From contig NMRB01002279.1 of the NCBI GenBank assembly GCA_002633025.1, positions 31,196 through 95,195 on the forward strand: DNA of 64,000 nucleotides, given 5' to 3'. The DNA is from Notospermus geniculatus (lineage: Eukaryota; Nemertea; Pilidiophora; Heteronemertea; Lineidae). Below are positions 1-13,900 of this stretch, one piece after another. How positions within the stretch are numbered: position 1 is the first letter of the stretch; every line of letters starts with the position of its first letter. Under the pieces are notes generated by a model that saw only the letters and a program-made list of their open reading frames with translations, made no database searches and was not told the DNA's origin. A program made the translations under genes and the position numbers.

Positions 1-2215
1 ACAATTCTTATAGACTAAATAAGGAAGCTAGGCCGTGATCCGCTGCCAATATTTGACTCTTGATATTTGTATCTCAAGTTGGTGACATTTCATCCAATCG
101 TTCCAACAAAACGTTAGACTGGAACTGTCTACACAAGGTATGCCGAACGCAGAAGGTACCCAATCAACTTGGCATGACACCACTACTTGATTTACCCTGC
201 TTTTCGATACTTTGTGGTGAGTCATCTATTGATAGGTTTCGACTGTGTTTTCAACGACAAAGTCGTTTTTGTGTTTTATCTCGACATCAATGACAGAATC
301 ACACTGATATGGAAAACACACAAAGTCCTGTATAAATCAATGACTATTAACATTTCGAGATTCAGTTAAAAACACTGACCCCAGGTTCCATCAAATGTTT
401 GATAAAACATGCTAAATATATGCCTCGGAGCTGCCTCATTACTACTGATCAATGAAGATCAAATTTTCGCCAATGTAAATGGACGACGGCCCATTTGAAT
501 CGGAATATTTGAAACTTTTTGATTTCATTAGAGAACAGTATTGTTTCAAATTGTATCCTGTGTTGCAGTGTAAGTTATTTTACGATGTAAATGGATGAAG
601 GCCCATTTAAATTGGATTCGCTGAACTATACAAATTTCATTTTCATTTTTTTTGCAGATGATAAAAATGTTGTATTCGTTTGCAGCAACGTCAGAAAATT
701 TTTTCGTGACAATGTCGTTACGAATGTATGGTAAATGCTTTCCGCCAGGTTTTCAACCATTTTACGTCTGTAGCTTCCCTGGCTTAGATCGTTCAATCAA
801 CCCACATCAACGAACCAAAACCTACCATCCGCATCGTAACATTACGCCGAATGATTATCCTTCTTTCATAATTTAAAGGCCCAACAATATAACCATGATG
901 AGTTACCTCAAGAGATCAAGAGATGGACCTACACGTGCTCTTTGGCGATAGCCCAACCCAACCTACCGGTATACGTCGGCTTGCTACGATACAAGTAGCC
1001 TACATGTAATTTGGAAGGAAGCTGTCAGACTTAAATCCAGACTTGTATTTCACCCGTCTGATGTCTGTTACCGGAAAGAGAAATTGCCTTTAATGGTTGA
1101 CATGGGAAGCCAGTCAGTGTGCTTACTCTCCGAAGGCTATTTTTGCTAATACATTACTGTGATTGAAGTGACATCCCGACACTTCTCTGTCTTCTCCACA
1201 TTCAGAATGTCAATTATACACGCCGCTGCTTCACAATATCGAAACACTATTGTAATTTGTGTCATAAACACGGCGGACGGGAGGATCGGCAAAGTGCGGT
1301 AGGGTTTCTTGAGTGGGTGGAAAAAAATGTCCAAGTATATCAGAGTTCAAAAAGATCGAATGAGTGGCATGGGGAACAACACTATAGAATTGAATCGCAG
1401 TTGTAAGGTCACAGCGGTCTGGCATTCCTGGAGTCCGGCTTCTCCTGTGATGATGGTCGGCATTGCTGGACCACCACCAAGCAGGCTGTTGGTACCTCCG
1501 AATCCAAGTCCTGACACTGACGCTTTTGATATGATATAATGTTGGGGGAGCTAGATTCCAGTGGAAAAGCCACGTCTCTGTGACCTTACTGCGATTTTGA
1601 TAGAGTATGTAGGCCAACAATGAAAAATGGTAGCTTGAGACGGCCTCTTACCATACATGTACTCACCAGGGCCAATAATGTTTTGGCTCCGGCCCTGATG
1701 GAAAAATCTAGATACAAATACAAAATATGTAAAATGATGAACAGCGCAGATAACAACATTAGTAATTCAAATGATTTCACCCGAAATCGTCACATTGAGA
1801 AAACCCCCACACTCTAGACGATCTTCTTCTCAGTGTATTTGGTCCCGAAAGCGTTGATCCAAATCCACTTTGATACATTAGATTCATTGAAATGACATCC
1901 CACTCACTTCCGCAATGTTCTCCACATTCTGGTCATAATTGCTCTTTGGATATTCAATCTCCTTTCATTCACTGATATCATTGATCGACACACAACGTTA
2001 ATTAAAGGCCCCGTACTTTTGACTAATTTCAACTGCATTAGGCTTGCTTCACTATAATTTTCATCTAACAGACCAGTGGCGGAGTAACATCACTCTGCCA
2101 AAATGGCCAATTTCAATTTGTGCCTTTGATACTTAAGATACATTTCTACGCATGATGTTAAATGATGTACACCATTTCATTTTGAGGTACGAGATGGGGT
2201 ACCCTAGAACACACA
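1..2215. other. No gene recognised
   Basis: Only short unlinked reading frames are present, with no family I recognise. The motif 'aatggacg(a)(c)ggcccatttgaat' occurs twice in similar form (about 478-505 and 590-615), a minor diverged direct repeat. Nothing else could be supported. Confidence 0.5.
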
Positions 2216-2610
2216 GGTTTAAAGCGTCGATCATTGGCACATGGATTTTGTCCAATTCAGGTCGATGAAAACTCGATTAAATTGACTTTTGCGTTGTCGT
2301 ATCCGGAAAACTTGGGGCAAACGAACCAGATCCCAGCGCCAATGAAGCCGCTTTAAGCGAGGTTCATTGGCACACGGATTTTGTCCGATCCAGGACCCAT
2401 GTTCCCGAAGCCGCCGTTAGGTTAACGATGTCGTTACGCTATGCATTTTCCCAGGTTTAACGACATCGTTAACCTAACGATGGCTTCGGGAACATGGCTC
2501 CTGGTCCGTAAAATATAGATCAAATTGACTTCTGCGTTGTCTTAACGGAACACTAGGGGCAAACGGACTGAAAACGGACCAGATCCATGCGCCAATGAAC
2601 CCCGCTTTAG
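2216..2610. repeat. Tandemly duplicated repeat, about 145-bp unit
   Basis: Two diverged copies lie head to tail. Each runs from 'cattggcaca(t/c)ggattttgtcc' through 'aaattgactt(t/c)tgcgttgtc' to 'gcgccaatgaa(g/c)cc(c)gcttta'. The second copy is longer because a foldback element has entered it at about 2397. No coding potential is visible. Confidence 0.7.
2397..2502. mobile_element. Short MITE (foldback) inside the repeat
   Basis: About 40 bp at the left (ccatgttcccgaagccgccg ...) is repeated in inverted order at the right (... atggcttcgggaacatgg), leaving a loop of about 21 bp. The inner arms both carry 'taacgatgtcgtta'-type palindromic sequence. It interrupts the second copy of the surrounding repeat, so it inserted after that duplication. 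It carries no gene and must be mobilised in trans, if at all. Confidence 0.75.
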
Positions 2611-3262
2611 TCCAAGGACATGGCTAGCAGAGATTATCTCACTAAGATTTTCCTACATGTATGTATGCTTCAGCTATATTCAAGAAAGGTCATACCTCGT
2701 TAAATGTTTAGGGCAGTTGTTTGTTGTCAATGGTATGCGTTAGGAATAATCAATTTTAATCACGGGCCTTGAGCAGGCATAATTGGCTAATTACATGCCT
2801 GTATTGATATTAACATTTCATTAAATCCATCATGATGGATGATCATATCGTGCCTGAATAGACATCTCCATCAATGAAGGAATGAAGCCACAACAATGCA
2901 ACATTATCCCCAATGAAATGTCACTGCAATGGTCTCCAGGCAAATGAAGTCACGACATTTTCCAAGGATGACATTTATAAGGTATAGGCTATATGAGATG
3001 ACAGTAATAGCATGTCGCTGGAAGGTGAATGGTTATTTTAAATAGGGCTATTACCAGAGGACATCACGTTAGGAACATGGAGAGAAAACCACTGCTTCCG
3101 CCTGCGAGAAACACCAGAAACCAGACGCAGTGTAGCCCGCTACAGGTGATTCACCAGTCTGCATCGCTGAGTACTTACCTTTTAATAAAGAGGTTCATGA
3201 TGACCGATGATTTTGGAAGGGAGAAAGGCATGAAAAGGAAATGTGGTGATCACTGACCAAAA

Positions 3263-3790
3263 CTTCGAAGCTTCAGAGAGAGAGGTCATGACCAACGATA
3301 CGATTTGAAATTTCAGAGTGAGAGGTCAGGATTAATGACACGTTTTGAAGTTTCAGAGAGAGAGAGGTCAGGATTAATGACACGTTTTGAAGTTTCAGAG
3401 AGAGAGAGGTCAGGATTAACGACATGATTTGAAGCTTCAGAGAGAGAGGTCAGGATTAATGACATGATTTGAAGCTTCAGAGAGAGAGAGAGAGGTCAGG
3501 ATTAATGACATGATTTGAAGCTTCGGGGAGAGAGGTCAGGATTAATGACATGATTTGAAGCTTCAGAGAGAGAGGTCAGGATTAACGACACGATTTGAAG
3601 CTTCAGAGAGAGAGAGGTCAGGATTAACGACACGATTTGAAGCTTCAGAGAGAGAGAGGTCAGGATTAACGACATGATTTGAAGCTTCAGAGAGAGAGAG
3701 AGAGAGGTCAGGATTAACGACATCGTTTTGAAGCAGCAGCTTCAGAGAGAGAGAGAGCGGTCATGATCAACGAGATCATTTTTGAAGCTT
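3263..3790. repeat. Minisatellite, about 12 copies of a 40-49 bp unit
   Basis: The unit is roughly 'ttgaagcttcagagagagag' followed by 'gtcaggattaaygacayga'. Copy length varies mainly in the number of GA dinucleotides, as expected from replication slippage. It lies in gene-free DNA. Frames running through it give repetitive peptides with no known domain. Confidence 0.9.
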
Positions 3791-6700
3791 CAGACACAGT
3801 AGGGAGAGAAGTAATGACCAATAAATTTAATTTAATTCAAGTGATCATTTGTCTCCAAGCAGGTTGATCTCTGCGACGTGGTTTTATATTCTGATAGGCC
3901 ATATGCGGAAACAGTGATGGACGCATCGCAAAATGGCAAAGCCAACTGACACTAGAACTACTGCTTCCCCCTGTGATAAAAACTAAGAACCACCTGCAGC
4001 ACGCTGAATTAGTTCAACATTCCGCACCAGTTATTTGAGCAGAAATCCATTTATTTCTAACGAAGTTCTGCGATTTTGCAGCTAAAGAGAGAGAGGTGTC
4101 TAAAAAACTGTGAAAAGAAACCACATCTACTATAGTCTTATCCAAAACCTCGGCTCCTTTTATTAAGTTCATTGCATACGCTTATTTCCCACTGGCAATG
4201 GTGCGTTGGGGCCGCAGTCATTCCAGGTTTGAACCTAGGCCATATGGTGTGGAAGTGAGAAACGCAGACCAAACCTTGAACTAAATGATATAAATCATAT
4301 CTATTTGTGTCTAACATAAAATTTAACTAATTACCAGTCCACAGCTGTGTCGTGTCACCAATCCCAGGCAGCAGATGCTGATGTTGATGTGGATTATCAC
4401 CCACAACAGAGGCCAAAAGATGAGATAGAATTTCACCGAGCTGAATGAAGACCGCCCACCTAAATAGTCATTATTTAGGCCTATTGTTTTTTCATGGCTT
4501 TTTTATCACGACAGAACAAAACTGCGAAGGTAGATTCTGAGTTCCCTGCCTGGGTCACGAATTATTTGGGACAGATGGCAAGCCCAGTGTAACATCTGCC
4601 AATGTTCCTCGTTTTTTAGTGTTTCCTTCTTTGTATTGGGAACGTAGGCCTAGTGACAATAGACAGCTATAGAGGCCATGTTTGATCAATAGGACAGGAC
4701 GATGAGGGGGAACACTCACACACAGAAACACTGATAAATGTTACACCGGCGTTGGTGACCTGAACGCACTCAACAGTCTCACTCCATCAGAGTGGACACA
4801 AGGATATGAAGCCAAGCCTGTGAAGTATAGGATAGGCTCAAATCAATATCTATCCAATAAAATATCTTTACGGCCAGATGCTGCAGGCAGGAGTTGAATG
4901 AATTCAATTGGTGTCAGGCGTGCAACAAGGGATTTGCTGCTGTCAGCATTTGACATTTTTCCAAAAGGATTATTACAGGACACATGACCTTGTGCAAAAT
5001 ATCAGATTTAACTGGCCTAGTAGATAGGAGTTAACAGCATTGAAGCTTGGAGGAATTATTTGAAGCATCAACACAGGCAATACATGTAGGCCTACTGGGC
5101 AGATTACATGGGATGTATTATGGAAAATTCTCATTTGTAGTCAGAACTGGGGGTTTACAAATTTCCAAATACCGATACATATCTAGGCCTACAAATGTCC
5201 TCGAGTCTTTTGCCATATATGGATGGCTCTTCGGAAAATACTCGATACGTTTCTAATAAAAGGCCAATCTGAAAAATATATTTTACTCTCCAGATAAAAG
5301 TGCAGGAATGGGCCTAATTGATGAACAGTGAAATCTGTAAAAACCTGCCAAGTTGTGAAGTTCTGCGCAGTAATGTTTCATGCTATGGGGAATCTTACTG
5401 AGCTTATACAAAGAGCAAGGAATCCTCCCAACAGCATCCCTTCCTTCCGCTCAGTGCACAGCCGTGGTATAACGTAGCTAAATTACCCTCAAGGAAGTTG
5501 AGTGCATTTCCTGCTGAGGGAAACTCTGTCTCGATGCAGTTTCTTAAAGGTAAGTTGTTGGCTTCTGCTGATGATTTTACACCAAGTACAACAAGAACGA
5601 ATGATGTTTGTTTTATTCATGTACTGGCGGCCATCTTGAAAAACATGGACGCCATATTGGATTTTTATGGCTATTGGCACTTTCTTCTCAAAACATGATG
5701 AAAAGAGGACATTATCCACAGTAGACTCTTGCCAAAGTGAGTGGCATTTGTGAGGAGGCAAGGTCTACCCGGCCCAGGGGTGAGAACAATTGGCATCATT
5801 ATATTGGCTAGATCTCCATATCGGAGACAAGTCTCACGGGAGGGCAGTGAGACAGAGCGCCAGTGAATAACCATATGCCATTAAGGTCCATCCCCTTGTT
5901 TCCTCCTGTGCAGTACATGACATGATGAGAGATGATGGTGAACTGTATCATAAGGTGATGGAAAAAAGTTTGTGCCTTGGTAATGAGGGGCCTATATGGC
6001 AATCATTAAGAAGAAAAGGAAGTACAACTGTTTCATCAAATCATTTATTATTACAAAAAATACAAAAAATAGCCAACAAATTCACTTATGTATATCAGTA
6101 CATTTTCTGTGGCAGTGGAGTTATGTAACTTAACATTAACATGCACGACGGACAAAAATATGAACACATTTGATCATAACTTTATTAATAATATTTGATG
6201 ACAAACAGCATCATACATGTAACAGGTATACACAATCTGAAAATGGTCTCAGGAATTTTTCTGCTTTATCAGAGTACATTTCAATTATCTCTCTCTTTAT
6301 TGTCCTGAAGCAATATTTTTATAACTGATATCCAACGGTTTTCTACGACACTTAGTCTGAAGTGCCTCCACAAAGCCATGACATTTCAGGCTGTCACACT
6401 ATTGTGCAGAGCGTTATTTATGTCCTAGGATACCTATTCCTGTGTAAAAATATTTTAAAAAACCTGGATAGATTGGAAAGACTCTGAACACAGTCACTGT
6501 AACTGGTACATATCTGCGTCATTCTGATCTCCAAATCACAACACGTCAGCTGAACACAACTCGGATGTCTGCAAGACAGCGTTGTTACTAAGCAACAAAG
6601 TAAAAATACCAACTAAGTCCCATTTTGTGCTTTTCTTTTCCGAGGAACAGTTTCTGAGCACAGGAACACTATTTTTAGTTCCCCATTTATCGCAAAAAGT

Positions 6701-6873
6701 ATCAGCCTGAAGCGAGTCATTTTAAGCCAAATGGCAAAGTAGTCATAAATATATTGAATGCTACAAGATGTAACATTCTGGGTAATGCTGGATGTAGAGC
6801 AATTGATTACTTTTTAAATCACTCGGGTGACCAAGACATGAGTAAACAACCTACTCTGCTGATGCTGACAGCA
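3791..6873. other. Intergenic, no gene recognised
   Basis: Ordinary AT-rich animal intergenic sequence. Short frames on both strands lack recognisable domains, codon bias or convincing splice partners. I see no RNA gene. Confidence 0.5.
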
Positions 6874-6879
6874 TTTATT
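6874..6879 (-). terminator. Candidate LIG1 poly(A) signal
   Basis: The first AATAAA found on the minus strand downstream of the LIG1 stop, about 1.08 kb away. That gives a plausible 3' UTR of about 1.1 kb, but nothing else confirms its use. Confidence 0.3.
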
Positions 6880-7957
6880 AAATTAAATTGCCAATCAATC
6901 CTTGGTCAAATTTATACGCTCGCAACAAATCTGTTATGAAGTGCTGGGGGACATTATTAGAATGTTTGAATAATCCAATCTAGATACACCGTGGGTTCAG
7001 GGTTGGGCAAAAACCATTGGACGGTACGGGGAAGTGAATCAGATGGTTGGATAAACAACTGCGATCAACATGATCGGTTCAGTGGATTTTAATCATTTCC
7101 AAGGTGGCAGAATTATGCCAAGGGCCTTGGGAAAGGCAAACTCTAATGAATAGAAATGGAGAATTAGAAAGAATTCTGATTTGGAGTTTTCAACAACTCA
7201 GTGTCAAGGGCATTTCAAATTATCATCCTTGGCGCCTCTACAGAAACAATCCTGGGTACTAGCTTGGAATTCATGGAAAAAAATCGGCATTAAAATCACA
7301 CAGCATTCAATTCATCCGTGTTTCATCCATTTTCAAAAGGCAGTGAATTCACAAATAATTGCACAACATTTACAATCTGTTTTGAATAAATAGTGTTTTC
7401 TAGCAGTACACAATCCTTGTTCCTATATTTTAAGTCTAGTCCGTCATCTTAATATGTGAGTAAAGTGTGGAGTGTGTGGTCTGAAAAAATTGTCAAAAAT
7501 GGGAAAATTAGAGCCCTACCACACCGAGAAAAAAAATTTGACAAGTCGGGGAAAAAGTTAGAAGGATGTCAGAGTTACTTGTGTCATTCGAATCAAAGTT
7601 CAGTGGTCAGAAATTGATTTCAATCGGCAATAACCAACATGGGGCCAAATCTAGCACAATCATTATTTAAAGGCATGCAACCAACAGCCACCTGGTGTTG
7701 GAATGAAGAACTGAACAACATATGCACCACCACAAGTGGATCAACAACACAGCTGACGAGAATCTTAGATGTTGACTTTTACGGGTGTGCTTTCAAATCA
7801 CATTTCAAGGAAAGAACTTCATTGTAAAGTTAAAGAATCTTTTATCAACACATGTGGAGACAAACTGACTTCTGACAAGTCTCTCCAACAACCAGCATGC
7901 ATGGCAGTTATTTCACTTTCAAATGTCAGCATGCAGATAACCTTGAGCAACCTACCA

Positions 7958-10900
7958 TCAGTAATAATCATCCTCATCAGCATCTTTATCATCAGAAGCT
8001 TTATTTGCAGTCTTTATCTGTTCCTGGTTCTTGTACATTTCAGCAATCTGAATGGGAAGAAAGATCATATTACTCATACATGTTGTGATGAGAGATTTTA
8101 TAGTAAATAGGTGGCAGCACTTCACTGGCGGTCCAGAACAACACAACTTCTTTCAATAAGAAATTGACATACGAAGATAACCTAATAAATTTCATAAACC
8201 TCAATGACAAACATGACATGCCAGTGACAACTGCTGAGACAACATTGAGCTGTCCTACCTGGGTACTAGATGTGGCTTCCTCGGGCTTTTTGTCATCACG
8301 AATCCGAAGGAATCTCGGGAATCGTAATGATATCCCCTTTTCAGGGTCAACCTGCAAGGGAATGAAGGTGATGAGGTGAAGATTGGTGTTGTGATTAACT
8401 ACAAGATGGGCTGTGCCATTAACTCCTTGTAATCCGGTATCAAGCCGAGCTCAAAATATGATCTCATGCGGCCATTATCACCACCACCCAAAGGGTAACA
8501 ACACAACTCTTCGGGGCACCATACTGAGGACTCACCAAGCCAGCCGCAGCAAAATGAACCGGGGAAATGGAGAGATCGGCTGCCTTGATTTCCCACACCT
8601 GAACAGGGTCAAACCAATGATCTGGCTCAACGCTACGATCCCAACGATAGTAAGATCGAGCTTTCTCGATCACATGTTCCTTGAAAAACTTGGAATGTTT
8701 CTCCAAATCTTCATCTTTGAAACCTGTGCCAATCTGGAAATCAAGGATAGAAAGTTATTATTCGAGTTGGTCTTGGTGAAGGCACCCTACTTTCAAAACT
8801 GCAGTCACCTTTGGAGAAGGCACCTATTTTCTAAGCCGTCGGTCTTGGTGTAGTCACCCTATTTTCTAACACAGAGTACAAGTATTTCACCTACTTTGCA
8901 TATTGACTGGTACTCCTCATTCTCCTCATCATAACAGGCCAATAAGAATCCACCATATTTTCCTGTCCGTTTGCCGGTACCATGGTAACCACCAATCACG
9001 ACCACGTCCAGTGTATCGCCCACACCTTCAAGGTAATCTTTCTTCAACTGCAAGCACAAAGTAAAGTATCTTTTAGTGAGATACAGAGGAAGAGGTACCA
9101 TGGTTTATGCAGCTGTCAGGGGTATGAATTTAATGCCTTTTTAATGCTTTTTAATACCAGAAATTTCCCAAATTTAATGCTTCTTAACTCTTTCACTGCC
9201 AAACACGTACCCATACGTGTTACAATTCCCATCACTTCATTGCCAAACACGTACGTATACTTTTGGCTCAGTTCATAAAAACTCCGCCAGATGTCACTGC
9301 GATAAGCTTACACAAGTTAGCCTTGGGTCTCGCCGAGCGAGTCAGACGATGATTTTGGTGGGCAAATGTGTGTAGGCGTAGCACCATCAATAAGAATGGC
9401 AGCCTCAATGGAGATTTGGACGCCATTTTGCTGTTGAGGGTGCAAACTACTGCTACGTGGAGTGGGATGATTGAGAAATACCACACAGTAAAGTATAACT
9501 GTTGAGGTGTATGTAAAGAGGACAATCAAAGGAACAAAGTAAAACCAGTTTAGTGAAAATAACTCTTTCCATTTTTTATGTTGGCAATTTGCCAAAAAGG
9601 TCCGGATCTGGGCCTGGGGATGGAAACAGTCGTTTTAGGAGCTGGCAGTGAAGAGTTAAAGGCAAGATCCGTTTTTAATCTGGCCACATTGATTAAGAAA
9701 ATTACATGAATTTACCAGTAAATCTTTATAAATTTATTACATGACAGTTAGCCCTCAACACTGCATGCACTAACACAATACACATATTTGCCGACTAATC
9801 AGCTTGGGCTGCCAAGCATTTGGCTGTGTACACAAAATGTACAGCAGCGTGTATTTGTACAGAGATCAGAGTGCTGCATTGATGAACGACTCCATTGTCC
9901 ATGTTGTCAGCGATCCCCAGGCTTCAATTAGGAAGTAATTAGATTAGGATTAAGCCTAATTAAACAACACAAGCTGAGAAATAATCCGGTGTATTTATTT
10001 TGGAAGTGACCACAAAATCACAATTTAATGCCTTTTAATGCCATACAGTGACAAATGTTGCAGATTTAATGACTTTTAAGGCCTTAAAAATGCAATGACG
10101 AAAAATAATGCTTTTTAATGACTTTTAATGATCCGCGGACACCATGGGTACAGAGGTACCGCTATCAACATGACACATTCACCATAGTGATGCCATGGCG
10201 TGCTTTTCAGTACATGACACCAGTGCATTAAGCACACAGTGCCATGGTTGTGTTATGGCACATAGAATCCTGTTCTATCACAGTGAGATGGTTCAACTTA
10301 CCTTCAGCCAGTTGTGTGAACGCTTGGCAATCTCATAAGTGGCATCCTTATCCAGTGTCTTCACCATAAGGCCTTCACAATTGCCTTTTATTGAGTCGTC
10401 TAAGAACTCACTGATCTGGTCTGTGTCGGTAGAATCCATGGCCGTAGCGAACATAAATTCACCTTCTATCTCATTCAGGCACGTCCGTAGCTTCTCACGC
10501 CGCGTCCGCAGCGACTCCCGGACCAGTGATTCGCCGTTCAGGAATAGAAGATCGAACGCATATAGGCAGACCTGGACTTTGATTTCAGATGCATCCGCAT
10601 CCTGCAAAAACGAAATGAGACCAATTTCAGATGGTCGGATAAATAGTTTCAAGCACAGTGAAAACCCTCTATTAAGGACACCCCTTGAAACCAACAGTTG
10701 TCCTCAATTGAGTGGTTTTCTGATTATGAAGGTCATAATGAATTGATGTGACCGGATCCTTCACCTGTGGACATCAGCCCTGTTAGGCACAAACATACTG
10801 GAACAACCACGTGCCCGTTCCCCACACCATTCTAATACCAAATTCCGCGTCATAGCATACCTTTCGTTTCCTTGTACTTAGCACCTGGAATGGTAATATA

Positions 10901-13900
10901 TGTTTTTGTTCTCTGTCCCAAGCCACAGCCTCAGAGTCGATTATACAGGATTTTGTCCCCTCCTTCAATACTTTCGGCATCCGTGCGATAATATCAGGAT
11001 ATTTCGAGGTGTTGTTCTCGGAATTTCGACTGTAGATGTTGACAGTGCCATCCTCCAGGACATGTATCTGTAAGACAGACATTATGATGACCGGGATTAT
11101 CGATTATCGCCACTGGTCACATGTTGGGCTGGCAACAACAGAACATTGAACATCCTATATAATATTAATTACATGTATTATCATTTTGAATTGAACCAGT
11201 GTACGGATACACATACGGATCGAAATGTACACCAAATTTGCCCTCGTACAGAATTCTATCCTTATACGTACCGTACATGTACATGTATAAGGGTCCATGA
11301 TAAGTCGTTGATCTTAACCTCCCTACTGTCAACATGGCTCATTGAACTGCCCCTACATCCAACTTGTGTTACTAACCTGTGCCCTTTCACCATCATATTT
11401 CCATTCACATGTGAAGTCTGAGTCCTCAAATCTTTTAAAGATCTCTGTGACTCCCTTAGATGGATGGGCCAACATCGGTTGGAGTGGTATACCTGGTTTG
11501 ATCTTGCATTTCTCTGGTAGTTTTTCCCAACCATCCTTCAGTAAAACGGGAATGATGGCATTGTAACTTGGGCACTCACTGAAAATGACGGCATTGGAGT
11601 TTTTAAAAGGTTCTTTTCGAATAGAGAGTGAAGTACTTGCTTGCGAGGCCTGTTTGTCACTGACCTGATAGAAAGTCATATGGTTCATGGACAAGAGAAT
11701 TTGGGGACAGTCTAGTAAGGAAAAGGGAGAAGTCACATGTGATTTGATACTACAATCTTTTATTAAAATACATTGCAATCTACAAACATATGCTATCTTC
11801 ATCGATGTAAGCCACATTCCAATAAAGCATATTCACAATTACAACAGCGAATTTAAGATGAAAGGTAAGGCCCAAAGAAGTTGGTGATAAAAAATTCAAA
11901 AGTTTTTGGTTCTGAAACTACTGTACTTAAAATCAGAGGATACACAACACAAAACTAAGATTTTAAAGGATTAAAACAATCATGGCACTTTTCCAGAATA
12001 CTTTCATAAATTATACATGTACTGCAAAACACCAACAATATTCTGGAGTAATAATTCTTAAACAGTTTCCACCGAATAGGCCTACCAGGGTACACGAAAG
12101 CAATCAAAAATTACATACCAGACGACAGCACTACCAAACAAGGCACGGTAGAAACCCTAACCAGGACCCTCTGCGAAAACACACGAAGTGGATACCAAGC
12201 GTTGCAGAATCAACATGCAGCATCACGATGCTCATTTAAATGTCTACGTGAACAATTATATGCCATGGGTCATGGGATGTATATCCACCTTTAAAACAAC
12301 ACTCCGATCATGTGAATAGTTCTCTAACAAATGATCCAGCTTCATAAGTTTGTACTTTTTTGCGTTATTCTGCAGGCAGTCCACAAAGTTGTCTGAGTCT
12401 GCACGTTGCAGTTCAAAGACAAAGTGTTTTACATACGGTACCTGGTCATCATCACGAAGGTCCAAGACGGTGACGGTACAGAGTCCGCTGAATGGGAATG
12501 AAAGCTGATCATCGTGTTCACCTTTGAGAAGAACAACGGCAATGGTTGAAAACGCTTCCGAATTGTCGTTCTCCAAATCGCTGAGATTTATTGCTAGAGC
12601 AAACTTGTAGGCATGACCATTGGATCCAACGTGAAACGGCTGGCTACGGAAAGCGTCCCCTTCCGGCAGCGATATCCGCCAGAATAAGTTCCCACCATTG
12701 TCACCTGGTGTCGCTGCTCCCTGGAATGATTGGATTTGCTCCCTTTGAGTGGCACTTTCAGCGAGGACTTGGTTTAATCGGTGTTTCAGTATGTCAATTT
12801 CACCCTCTTGGTAATAAAGCTTGTTTTCAGCTGCCGTTAACTTTTCACACACTAACGTCAAATGCTGGTTAAGAGTCTCGTCGTAATGTTTCTGCATATC
12901 CTTCCGGAAGGCAGCAAAATCGCATCCCTGAGAGTAAAACCGACAGTGGATGGTGACGTTTGGACAGTCACCATGGACAGAATCGAGGTGGTCGCCGAGG
13001 TTTTCCCGTATAACATCTGGCCGATTACAGTAACTGCACGTGACGGGAAACTTACGACAAGCGAGGATCATGTGTTTGAGAGAATCACCAACTTTGATAT
13101 CCTCGTCGCAGAGTTTGCATGCCTCTAATCGATTCGGGCAAGTTTGCACGTGTTCCTGCATGTTCAGTCTCGAGCAAGATCTTTCACATCCGAGCGGGCA
13201 TTTCTCAGTGACGTATTCACATGCAGAAAGATGGGCAGCTAAACCGCGATATTCACCACCCCAGGAGCAGTTCTCTTCCTTGTGTGGACACGAGACAGTT
13301 AAGGACAGGAGTTCACGTTTAAACGCAGCATCGTCAAATACATCCTTGTGAGTCGACAGCCAAGTATTATCCACGGGACATTTGGTACGAAAATGATCAC
13401 CAGCTGATCTCCCAAAGCACTGACGACAGAATCGGTGGCCGCATTTCGTTTGGACGGGTTCCTTCAGGATGGACAGACAGACAGGACAGATGTACTTTTT
13501 GTCAATTTCCGGTTCGGTATTCGAAGCTGGCATCGAGTGATCTCTTGGAGGAGTTGCTGTGGCCATGATAGGTTGAGGTCAGAGGTCACGGCCTAGATCC
13601 TTTGATGTTGTGAATGAATTCCGAAGCAGGGGCAGAAAAGTCCCTTCAAACTTCCCACCAGACAAAAAACCAAAAACTGACTGCAACTCCAAGGAGTGTG
13701 TTCACACAGGACCACACAAAACAGTTTGACAAGTTCTGCACATGGGTGCCTCTATATACACCCAGGAATCCAAGCCAACCAACTGAACAGAACTCAGTTA
13801 TGTAACCAATGTAATAGACCATTACCAGGAGTTGATTGAACTCCACTTGACAACATGGCTGTGGTGAATGATCATGTTCATCCAAGCAGAGAACACCAAA

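Noticed and set aside
8413-8853. 146-codon plus-strand frame
   Set aside because: It is the antisense shadow of LIG1 exon 8536-8733 and adjoining intron.
9268-9595. Hydrophobic minus-strand frames of 85-92 codons
   Set aside because: They lie wholly inside the TTAA-flanked MITE and have no recognisable domain; transposon sequence open by chance.
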